DNA of 27,383 bases, taken from positions 1-27,383 of the forward strand of contig JAKQKF010000213.1 of assembly GCA_029560815.1 (NCBI GenBank), given 5' to 3'. The notes under the pieces are model-generated. The model saw only the letters and a list, made by a program, of their open reading frames with translations, did not search any database and was not told the DNA's origin. Numbering within the stretch: position 1 is the stretch's first letter; each line of letters opens with the position of its first letter. Source of the stretch: a bacterium (GTDB lineage Bacteria > KSB1 > UBA2214). Below, one piece after another: positions 15,197 through 22,808 of this stretch. The position numbers were made by a program, and so were the translations under genes.

Positions 15197-15210
15197 TTAA
15201 AGCGTTTCGA
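15197..15210. promoter_or_regulatory. Second LacI-type operator-like site overlapping the start codon
   Basis: TTAAAGCGTTTCGA matches the central 14 bases of the upstream palindrome at 11 positions, with its right half (CGTTTCGA) identical. Its last base is the A of the ATG. It occupies the place where a Shine-Dalgarno sequence would be. Its centre lies 76 bp from that of the first site, about seven helical turns. Confidence 0.6.
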
Positions 15211-16214
15211 TGAATGTGACGATTCGAGATGTCGCCCGCACTGCAGGTGTTGCGGTTTCCACCGTCTCCCTGGTCCTCAACCGCAAGGGACGCGTCAGCC
15301 GTGAAACCGAGCGCAAGGTGCTCGAAGCCATCGAAAAGCTCCACTACCACCCCCAGCGCTCCGCACGCGGGCTCGTCACCCGGCACAGCGGCAACCTCGG
15401 TTTCATCCTCAGCACCGACCACTTTTCCAACGCCGAGCCCTTTTATACCAAGATCTTTCTGGGAACGGAATTCGAAGCCCGCTCGCACGACTATTACGTA
15501 CTCCTCACCACTATCGAGCACCAATTTTCAGAGAAAAATATCCCCCGCTTTCTGCTGGAAAAAAATGTCGATGGCGTCATCCTCGCCGGCACAGTGCCCC
15601 TTAAAATCATCGAATCGATCAAAGAGCGGGATCTGCCCTGCGTTCTCATCGACTATTTGCCTCCTGCGGGCAATCACTCAGCCATCCTGATCGATAATGG
15701 AGACGGCATCCGGCAGGCGGTCACCCATCTGCTCAGCAAGGGGCATCGCGATCTGGTCTTTGTCGGCGGCGACAGCCAGCATCCCGGCATGCGCGAACGG
15801 CGGGATGCTTTTCGCCGGATCCTGGCTGAGAGCGGTCTCGACGCCGATGAAAAGAGAATCAGTGCCGATTTTCTCCTGAGCGGCGCCCAGGAGGGGTATG
15901 AAGCCGCCCGCCATTTCCTCGATAACAAGCTCAAGCTGACCGCCTTCGTCGCCGCCAATGATGCCATCGCCAGCGGCATTCTGCGCGCCTGCCGCGACCG
16001 CAAGCTGCGCATCCCCGAGGATGTCGCCATCACCGGTTTTGACGATGTCGAGACCGCCATCACCGCCCGTCCCACGCTGACCACACTGCATGTACCCAAG
16101 GAGGAGATGGGCGCTTTGGCGATCCGCCTGCTGGCGCAGCTCATTGCAGGTACTGCTCAGGCAGGCATGAAAATTGTCGTCCCGGTGCGCCTGGTGCGCC
16201 GGGAATCGACCTGA
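15210..16214 (+). CDS. LacI/GalR-family transcriptional repressor
   Basis: DNA-binding regulator of 334 residues. The N-terminal helix-turn-helix and hinge are typical (IRDVARTAGVAVSTVSLVL, then RVSRETERKVLEAIEKLHYHPQRSARGL). A periplasmic-binding-protein-like effector domain follows (about 60-330), with VDGVILAG, GHRDLVFVGG, TAFVAANDAIASGIL, VAITGFDDVE and TTLHVPKEEMGALA. The effector is therefore probably a sugar. ATG at 15210 is fixed by the HTH start (MNVTIRDVA); no Shine-Dalgarno lies in front, unlike most genes here, and an operator-like sequence sits there instead. The gene precedes the surface-protein and TonB receptor operon on the same strand by 262 bp, making it the likely regulator. 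However, no good copy of its palindrome was found directly upstream of 16477. Confidence 0.94.
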   Translation: MNVTIRDVARTAGVAVSTVSLVLNRKGRVSRETERKVLEAIEKLHYHPQRSARGLVTRHSGNLGFILSTDHFSNAEPFYTKIFLGTEFEARSHDYYVLLTTIEHQFSEKNIPRFLLEKNVDGVILAGTVPLKIIESIKERDLPCVLIDYLPPAGNHSAILIDNGDGIRQAVTHLLSKGHRDLVFVGGDSQHPGMRERRDAFRRILAESGLDADEKRISADFLLSGAQEGYEAARHFLDNKLKLTAFVAANDAIASGILRACRDRKLRIPEDVAITGFDDVETAITARPTLTTLHVPKEEMGALAIRLLAQLIAGTAQAGMKIVVPVRLVRREST

Positions 16215-16476
16215 TTTGTGCATTCACTTCTGACTCTGCGCTTTTTCCACCACCAGCCCGGTTACCAGAATTTCGCGATCACCAGATAGTTGTGCGTCCG
16301 GATTCGACATTAGAAATGAGAGGAGGTGAGACGGCTTTTTGTATCACGTCACCTTGACGGATTCAGGCTGACAGCCCGGTTTCCCCGCACTCCACAGATC
16401 GAATAGCCGCGATGGGCTCGCCTGTTTTCCTGGATGTTCATCTGCTGTTCACTGCAATCAACCTGGAGGAGTCGTC

Positions 16477-19400
16477 ATGAACCATTGCAAACATACCCTT
16501 TGGGGCGTATTGATCCTCTGTATCGGCCTGTTCTTGCAGCCGGCCCTCGCCCAGATCAATACGATCTCCAACGGCGATTTTGAAAACGCCGAACTTCCCG
16601 CCAACTGGTACAAAGTGGACGCCAATGACGCGGAGGTCGTCTGGTCGACCGATCAGTTCCGCTCCCCCCTGCGCTCCCTGAAAATTTCGGAGGGTGGCGG
16701 CGCCGATGCTCCGGCCTGGCAATCCGGCAACATGGCCAAACTGGAATGGAATCCCACCACCGGTATCCCCCCCAATATCGAGATGGTCATCGGCGGCTGG
16801 GTCAAAACTGAAAATGTCAACATCTCCCCCGCTTCCGCTGCCGCCATGGTCACCCTCAGCTTCTCCTTTTACGACAAGTCCAAAAACCTGCTCTTCGGTC
16901 AGCCCGTCACCATCCCGGTGCCGCAGGGTCAGGCCAGTACCGGCTGGACCGAGATCAGGAACAGCGCTCCGGTCATTCTGCCGGCGGATGCCGACTCGAT
17001 GATCATCACCTTCAGCTTCGGCGCGGAGGCCACCGGCACGGTCTGGCTGGATGACATCTTTATGAAGGTGGCGCCCGGGGCCAGCGGCTGGATAGGTGAT
17101 CTCTACAACGCCAATTTCGGCGTCCCGGCCGGCTGGTTCTTCTGGAAGGACCGGATGAGCGAGGGCGAACAGGATTACGGCACCGTCTCCATCACCGACC
17201 AGTATGCCCATCGCGGCAGCTACTCGCTCATGATCGCGGATGACGCCGCCAATCCCGCGGAAGTGGTCGCCATCTCGGACCGTAATCCCGTCGAGCCCGG
17301 CCGTTCCTACGGCTTTTCCGCCTGGGTCAAACTGGAGAACACCATCCTCAATCCCCTGCGGGATATCGAAAAGGCGATCTTTTTCACCATCACCTACCAC
17401 ACCGGCGAAGCGGGATGGGCGGAGGTGGGCGGAGAAGATTTTGTCGTGGTCGACCAGTCCAGGGCCGAATCGGACTGGCGCCTCTACTCTTTCACCTTCC
17501 GGGTGCCCGACAACGCCTCACGCATCTCGGTGCGCGCCCGCATGCAGCATCAGGCGACCGGGAATACCTACTGGGATGATATCCGCATCTATCCCCTCGG
17601 AATCGCCAAAGCCAATCTGAATTTCGATGAATCCCTGCAGCCCGCCAACTGGTCCGGTTATGCCCACGGTGACGCGACCGTGGAGTGGGCCGCTGACGCC
17701 TGGCGTTCGGCCGAGCGCTCCCTGAAGATCAGCAAGAGCGCCGGCACCGCTGATCCCCTGTGGATCTCCGGCAACATGGCCAAGCTGCAGTGGAACCCGA
17801 CCACGGGCATCCCGCCCAATCTCGAGATCGTAGTCGGCGGCTGGGTGAAAACGCAGAACGTCAACGTCAATCCTGCGACAGCAGCCCAGGAGATCCATCT
17901 CGCCTACTCCTTCTTCGACAAGGACAAGAACATGATCTTCGGCCAGCCGGTCGTGTTGAAGATTCCGCAGTCGCAGGCGAGCAGCGACTGGACCGAGATC
18001 AAAAACGACGCCCCCGTCGTCCTGCCCACCGATGCCGACTCTATGGTCATCACCTTCGGTTTCGGAGCAGAGGCCACCGGCACGGTCTGGCTGGATGACA
18101 TCATTATGAAGCTGGCGCCCGGGGCCAGCGGCTGGATCGGCGATCTCTACAACGCCAATTTCGGCGTCCCCGAGGGCTGGTTTTTCTGGAAGGGCGGCAT
18201 GTCCGAAGGCATCGGTGACGAAAAAGGCATTGTCACCATCACCGACACCTACGCTCACAGTGGCGTCCATTCCCTGCGCATCTCCGACAATGAAGCCAAC
18301 GGCGATGAGGTGGTGGCCATCTCCAACCGCAATCCGGTCCTGCCCGATACCGAGTACCTGATTTCGGCGTGGGTCAAGCTGGAGGGCGCCACGGTCAACA
18401 CCACCAAGGATGTTGAAAAGGCGATCTTTTTCACCGTCACCTATCACTCCGATGCGCCCGACTGGGCTGAGCGCCACGGGGCGGACTTTTTCATCGTCAA
18501 CCAGAGCGCGGCCGACCGCGACTGGGCGCTCTACAGCTTCCGCATCAAGACCGAGCCCCTCGATCAGCGCATCTCCATCCGCGCCCGTCTGCAGCACCAG
18601 GTAGCCGGCAATACCTACTGGGATGATTTCCAGGTCATGCCCATCGCCCAGAAGGCAGACGGCATGGGGTTCGAGGCCGATCTGCCGGCCTACTGGACCA
18701 AGGTCAATGAGAGCGGAGCGACGCTGTCGTGGACGAGCGATGTCGCGCGTTCGCCGCAGCGCAGCCTGATGATCCAGAAAGCGTCGGGCAACGAAACGCC
18801 GGCCTGGCAGACCATCGCCAATATGGCCAAGCTGCAGTGGAACCCGACCACGGGCATCCCGCCCAACATCGAGATCGTGGTCGGCGGCTGGGTCAAGACC
18901 GAGAACGTCACGGTCAATCCTGCCACGGCCGACGGCGAGATTCATCTCGTCTATACTTTCTTCGACAAGAACAAGGCGGTGATCTTTGGCCAGCCGGTTG
19001 TCCTCAAGGTCCCCCAGGGCCAGGCGACCAGCGACTGGACGGAGATCAAAAACGATGCTCCCATCGTTCTTCCGGCCGATGCCGATTCCATGAGCATCCA
19101 GTTCGCTTTTGGCCCAGCAGCGGTCGGCACAGCCTGGCTGGATGATATCTTTATGAAACTGGCGCCCGGAGCCAGCGGCTGGATCGGCGATCTCTACAAC
19201 GCCAATTTCGGCGTCCCGGCCGGCTGGTTCTTCTGGAAAGACAAGATGAGCGAAGGCGAGATGGATTACGGCACGGTCACCATCACCCGCGATGCCGCCC
19301 ATACCGGCGATCACTCGCTGCTGCTCGCGGATGAAGAGAGCAATCCCGCCGAAGTGGTGGCGATCAGCGACCGCAATCCGATCCTCCCCGGACGTCTCTA

Positions 19401-20010
19401 CACCGTGCAGGCCTGGGTGAAAACCGAGGGTGTGACCATCAACACCACCCAGGATGTCGAAAAGTCGGTCTTTTTCACGCTGACCTATCATACCGGTGAG
19501 GAGGGCTGGGCGGAGGTTGGCGGCACCGATTTCTTTGTCGTCGACCAGAGCGTTGCGGACAAGGATTGGTCCCTCTACAACTTTACCGTAGCGCCGCCGG
19601 CCAACGCCACGCGCATGTCAATCCGGGCGCGCCTGCAGCATCAGGTCACCGGCAAGGTCTACTGGGATGATTTCGCCGTGGTTGAGGGCAATGTGACCCG
19701 GGTTCCCGGCGCGGAAAACGCCACTCTGCCGGCCATCTATCGCCTCGCCCAGAATTATCCCAATCCCTTCAATCCTGAAACGCGCATTACCTTCTCCATC
19801 CCGCAGGACGGATGGGTCAAGCTGGCGGTCTATGACCTGCTTGGCAAACCCGTCCGCACCCTGATCTCCGCCAAAACCAACGCCGGCGAACATCAGGTTA
19901 TCTGGGATGGACGGGATGAGACAGGCCGGATGGCCTCCTCCGGTCTCTATTTCTACATCCTGGAGACCAAAGATGCACGCATGATGCGCAAGATGGCCCT
20001 GGTCAAGTAA
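16477..20010 (+). CDS. Secreted triple-repeat surface protein with carbohydrate-binding-like modules and T9SS-type sorting domain
   Basis: Protein of 1177 residues with signal peptide (ILCIGLFLQPALAQ) and three tandem repeats of about 348 residues (27-377, 378-725, 726-about 1080). Each repeat holds two beta-sandwich modules. Module A carries NMAKLEWNPTTGIPPN, GGWVKTENV and GTVWLDDIFMK. Module B starts at ASGWIGDLYNANFGVPAGW and carries ISDRNPV, SAWVKLE and TYWDD. The N-terminal GDFENAELPANWYK and the W-x-DD endings resemble CBM4/9- or CBM22-like carbohydrate-binding modules; no catalytic domain is seen. The C-terminus (1088-1177) is a FlgD-Ig-like/Por-type sorting domain: NYPNPFNPE, then VYDLLGKPVRTL, WDGRDETGR, SSGLYFYILE. 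Expected to be exported across the outer membrane and held at the surface. ATG follows GGAGGAG. A 15-bp hairpin and the TonB receptor follow directly. The carbohydrate ligand is inferred. Confidence 0.88.
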   Translation: MNHCKHTLWGVLILCIGLFLQPALAQINTISNGDFENAELPANWYKVDANDAEVVWSTDQFRSPLRSLKISEGGGADAPAWQSGNMAKLEWNPTTGIPPNIEMVIGGWVKTENVNISPASAAAMVTLSFSFYDKSKNLLFGQPVTIPVPQGQASTGWTEIRNSAPVILPADADSMIITFSFGAEATGTVWLDDIFMKVAPGASGWIGDLYNANFGVPAGWFFWKDRMSEGEQDYGTVSITDQYAHRGSYSLMIADDAANPAEVVAISDRNPVEPGRSYGFSAWVKLENTILNPLRDIEKAIFFTITYHTGEAGWAEVGGEDFVVVDQSRAESDWRLYSFTFRVPDNASRISVRARMQHQATGNTYWDDIRIYPLGIAKANLNFDESLQPANWSGYAHGDATVEWAADAWRSAERSLKISKSAGTADPLWISGNMAKLQWNPTTGIPPNLEIVVGGWVKTQNVNVNPATAAQEIHLAYSFFDKDKNMIFGQPVVLKIPQSQASSDWTEIKNDAPVVLPTDADSMVITFGFGAEATGTVWLDDIIMKLAPGASGWIGDLYNANFGVPEGWFFWKGGMSEGIGDEKGIVTITDTYAHSGVHSLRISDNEANGDEVVAISNRNPVLPDTEYLISAWVKLEGATVNTTKDVEKAIFFTVTYHSDAPDWAERHGADFFIVNQSAADRDWALYSFRIKTEPLDQRISIRARLQHQVAGNTYWDDFQVMPIAQKADGMGFEADLPAYWTKVNESGATLSWTSDVARSPQRSLMIQKASGNETPAWQTIANMAKLQWNPTTGIPPNIEIVVGGWVKTENVTVNPATADGEIHLVYTFFDKNKAVIFGQPVVLKVPQGQATSDWTEIKNDAPIVLPADADSMSIQFAFGPAAVGTAWLDDIFMKLAPGASGWIGDLYNANFGVPAGWFFWKDKMSEGEMDYGTVTITRDAAHTGDHSLLLADEESNPAEVVAISDRNPILPGRLYTVQAWVKTEGVTINTTQDVEKSVFFTLTYHTGEEGWAEVGGTDFFVVDQSVADKDWSLYNFTVAPPANATRMSIRARLQHQVTGKVYWDDFAVVEGNVTRVPGAENATLPAIYRLAQNYPNPFNPETRITFSIPQDGWVKLAVYDLLGKPVRTLISAKTNAGEHQVIWDGRDETGRMASSGLYFYILETKDARMMRKMALVK
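16558..19698 (+). repeat. Three tandem ~1.045-kb coding repeats
   Basis: The repeat units begin near 16558, 17608 and 18652. The best-conserved block, starting GCGCCCGG and coding for PGASGWIGDLYNANFGVP, recurs at 17071, 18115 and 19162, giving periods of 1044 and 1047 bp. Stretches of about 75 bp there differ at only a few positions, while other parts have diverged strongly. This indicates internal duplication with purifying selection or gene conversion on the module junction. Confidence 0.9.
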
Positions 20011-20016
20011 AACCGC

Positions 20017-20050
20017 GCGTGCCACGCACCCGTTTGGGTGCGTGGCACGC
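20017..20050 (+). terminator. Perfect 15-bp stem-loop between secreted protein and TonB receptor genes
   Basis: GCGTGCCACGCACCC (20017-20031) and its exact complement (20036-20050) enclose a GTTT loop, 6 bp after the upstream stop. No T-run follows (CGCCTTTGA), and the receptor's GGAG ribosome-binding site begins 10 bp later. It is therefore more likely an intercistronic structure that adjusts relative expression or mRNA stability than a full terminator. Confidence 0.6.
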
Positions 20051-20070
20051 CGCCTTTGATGGAGTCTTCC

Positions 20071-22785
20071 ATGCGACCTAAACTTGTTGTTGGGCTGCTG
20101 GCGGCCATCCTGGCGCTGGCGGCACCGCTGATGGCCGGAACCACCGGAAAAATAGTCGGCCGTGTTGTGGATGCCGGCTCCAAAGAGGGACTGCCCGGCG
20201 TCAACATCATCGTCGAGGGTACGGCCCTCGGCGCAGTAACCGATCTGGATGGCCGGTATCTGATCCTGCGGGCCCCGCCGGGGGTTCATACCCTGCACGC
20301 CAAACTGCTTGGCTATACCGGGATGACCTATAACCGGGTGCAGGTATCGATCGACAAGACGACCACGGTCGATTTTGCCATGTCGCAGACCATACTCGAG
20401 ACCGGGCAGTCGATCACGGTCACCGCCACCAAGCCTCTGGTTGAGCGGGACCTCACTTCCACGGTCGCCACGGTCAATTCCGAGATCATCGGACGGCTGC
20501 CGGTCGACAATATGCAGGACGTCATCAATCTGCAGGCCGGCGTGGTTGACGGCCACTTTCGCGGCGGCCGCAGCGGCGAGGTCGGCTATCTCATTGACGG
20601 CATCTCCATCAATGATGTCTATTCCGGCAATTCCGCCGTGCAGGTTGAGAACACCGCGGTGCAGGAGCTGCAGGTAATCAGCGGCACCTTCAACGCCGAA
20701 TATGGCCAGGCGATGTCCGGCATTGTCAACGTGGTCACCAAGGAGGGCGGCGATGCGTACCACGGTTCGCTCACCAGTTACGTGGGTGATTACGTCAGCT
20801 CCCATACCGACATCTTTTGGAACGTCGACGCTTTCAATCCGATCTACAATCTTGAGGGTACGCTGAGCGGGCCGGTCCCCTTCGCCCGCAACCGTCTCAC
20901 CTTCTTCGCCTCGGGCCGCTATTATGAAAGCGAGGGGGCCCTCTACGGACAGCGTGTCTTTCTCCCCTCCGACTCGGCCAACTTTCCCAGCAGCGATGTG
21001 CGTGACTGGTACATCGAGTCCCATAGCCAGGGCCGGCGTTTCACATCCCAACAGGATTTCAGCCGCTATGCCGACAGCCTGAAAGGGAGCGCGGAAGAGG
21101 TCGCCATGCGCCCCAGCCGGCGTTTGACCGGGCAGATCAAGCTGGCGTACAGACTTTCTGACGCCAACAAGCTCGAGTACGAGGGGCTGGTGCAGCGGCA
21201 AAAGTACCGGGAGTATGATCACCAGTTCCGTTTCAATCCGGACGGCGACTTTTGGCGCCATCAGCTGGGCTGGAACAACAATCTGACCTGGACCTCGGTG
21301 CTGAACCAGCGCAATTTCTTCACTGTCAAACTGGCGCGTTTTTATACCGATTACAAGCAGTACGTCTACAAGGATCCCTACGATTCGCGCTATGTCAATC
21401 CCAAGCTGCTCGACGCCGCCAGCGGCAACGCCTTTCTCACCGGCGGCCAGCAGATGTGGCATTTCCTGCGCAACACGACCACCAGCGTCGGCAAGGTGGA
21501 TCTCACGTCGCAGGCGACCGACGAGCACCAGTTCAAATTCGGCCTGGAGTATCGCCAGCACCGCATGTGGCTGCGCTCCTTCGAGATCCGCCTCAACCGC
21601 GACACACAGTGGCAGCCCTACGTCCCCGCCGTGACCAAAAACGTCCAGAACAACGACGAATACCTCCTCCATCCCCTCGAGGTTTCCGCCTATGTGCAGG
21701 ACAAGATCGAGCTCGCCTATATGGTCGTCAATGCCGGCGTGCGTTATGACTATTTCAAGTCCGACGGCTTGATCCCCCTCGATTTTCTCCAGCCCTCGGC
21801 CTCGCCGCTGCGCACGCCCAAAACGAGCCAGCAGCTCAGCCCGCGTTTCGGTCTCTCCTATCCCATTACCGACCGCGGGGCGATCCACATCTCCTATGGT
21901 CATTTTTTCCAGATCCCCAATTTCGAATTTCTCTTCTCCAATCCCGATTTCGAGCTCTATGCCACCTCCGATTACGGGAGCACCTCACCGCCCGAGAGGG
22001 TGCCCAACACCATCGGCAACGCGGAGCTGAAACCGCAAAAGACCACCATCTACGAGATCGGCCTGCAGCAGCAGCTGGGCGAGGAGCTCTCCCTGGAGGT
22101 GACCGCCTATTTCAAGGATATCCGCAACCTCCTGGGCACGGAGATCCTCCACACCACGACCGGCATCCGCTATGCGCGTTATATCAACCGGGACTATGGA
22201 GGGGTCAAGGGATTGACCTTCGCATTCGAAAAACGGCTGACCGCCGGATTCGGCGCGACGCTCGACTATACCTATCAAATCGCCCGCGGGGATGCCTCCG
22301 ATCCGGCCTCGGCTTTTCTTGATGCGCAGGCCGGCCGCGAGCCGCAGAAGCAGCTGGTTCCGCTCAACTGGGACCGCACCCACAGTCTCAATCTTTCGCT
22401 CACAGCCGGCAACGCCAAAGTCTGGTCCGCCAGCGTGATCGGACGCCTCGGCAGCGGCCTGCCCTATACGCCGACCCAGCAGAATGTGCGCACGGCGGTA
22501 GAGAACAGCGAACGCCGGCCTTCTTTCATGAACTTTGACTTCTATGCCTATCGCAATTTCAAGGCCGGCGGCCTGAACTTCAATGCCTTTGTCCGGATCT
22601 ACAATCTGCTGGATCAGAAGAACGAGCTCGATGTCTACAGCGATACCGGCCGCGCCAATTATACCCTGTCGGCGCTCGCTTCGGGCACCATTTTCGGCGT
22701 CAACAGCCTCTCCGACTATCTGACCCGTCCCAACTTTTATTCGGACCCACGGCAGATACTGGCGGGCATCGGTCTGGAATTTTGA
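20071..22785 (+). CDS. TonB-dependent outer-membrane receptor of the LacI-linked locus
   Basis: TonB-dependent transporter of 904 residues. ATG at 20071 follows GGAG at 6-bp spacing and starts a signal peptide (MRPKLVVGLLAAILALAAPL). An ATG at 20059 overlaps the ribosome-binding site and is less likely. A CarboxypepD_reg-like domain comes first (GKIVGRVVDAGSKEGLPGVNI), then the plug with RGGRSGEVGYLIDGISIND and SGTFNAEYGQAMSGIVNVV. The barrel ends in Phe (ILAGIGLEF). It shares the same architecture and plug motifs as the receptor at 1414-4062 but is diverged in the barrel, so the ligands probably differ. It sits between two secreted sorting-domain proteins with no SusD homologue, so substrate capture may be done by those instead. 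The ligand is likely a sugar or oligosaccharide, by context only. Confidence 0.94.
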   Translation: MRPKLVVGLLAAILALAAPLMAGTTGKIVGRVVDAGSKEGLPGVNIIVEGTALGAVTDLDGRYLILRAPPGVHTLHAKLLGYTGMTYNRVQVSIDKTTTVDFAMSQTILETGQSITVTATKPLVERDLTSTVATVNSEIIGRLPVDNMQDVINLQAGVVDGHFRGGRSGEVGYLIDGISINDVYSGNSAVQVENTAVQELQVISGTFNAEYGQAMSGIVNVVTKEGGDAYHGSLTSYVGDYVSSHTDIFWNVDAFNPIYNLEGTLSGPVPFARNRLTFFASGRYYESEGALYGQRVFLPSDSANFPSSDVRDWYIESHSQGRRFTSQQDFSRYADSLKGSAEEVAMRPSRRLTGQIKLAYRLSDANKLEYEGLVQRQKYREYDHQFRFNPDGDFWRHQLGWNNNLTWTSVLNQRNFFTVKLARFYTDYKQYVYKDPYDSRYVNPKLLDAASGNAFLTGGQQMWHFLRNTTTSVGKVDLTSQATDEHQFKFGLEYRQHRMWLRSFEIRLNRDTQWQPYVPAVTKNVQNNDEYLLHPLEVSAYVQDKIELAYMVVNAGVRYDYFKSDGLIPLDFLQPSASPLRTPKTSQQLSPRFGLSYPITDRGAIHISYGHFFQIPNFEFLFSNPDFELYATSDYGSTSPPERVPNTIGNAELKPQKTTIYEIGLQQQLGEELSLEVTAYFKDIRNLLGTEILHTTTGIRYARYINRDYGGVKGLTFAFEKRLTAGFGATLDYTYQIARGDASDPASAFLDAQAGREPQKQLVPLNWDRTHSLNLSLTAGNAKVWSASVIGRLGSGLPYTPTQQNVRTAVENSERRPSFMNFDFYAYRNFKAGGLNFNAFVRIYNLLDQKNELDVYSDTGRANYTLSALASGTIFGVNSLSDYLTRPNFYSDPRQILAGIGLEF

Positions 22786-22808
22786 ATCATAACATGAGAG
22801 TGGTGATT

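Noticed and set aside
16412..16480. A 22-codon ORF whose TGA overlaps the ATG of the triple-repeat gene (ATGA), suggesting translational coupling
   Set aside because: It has no ribosome-binding site, while the downstream gene has its own strong GGAGGAG.
20042..20057. TGGCACG resembling a sigma-54 -24 element before the TonB receptor
   Set aside because: The GC dinucleotide expected at -12 is absent at the required spacing, and the bases are explained by the hairpin arm.
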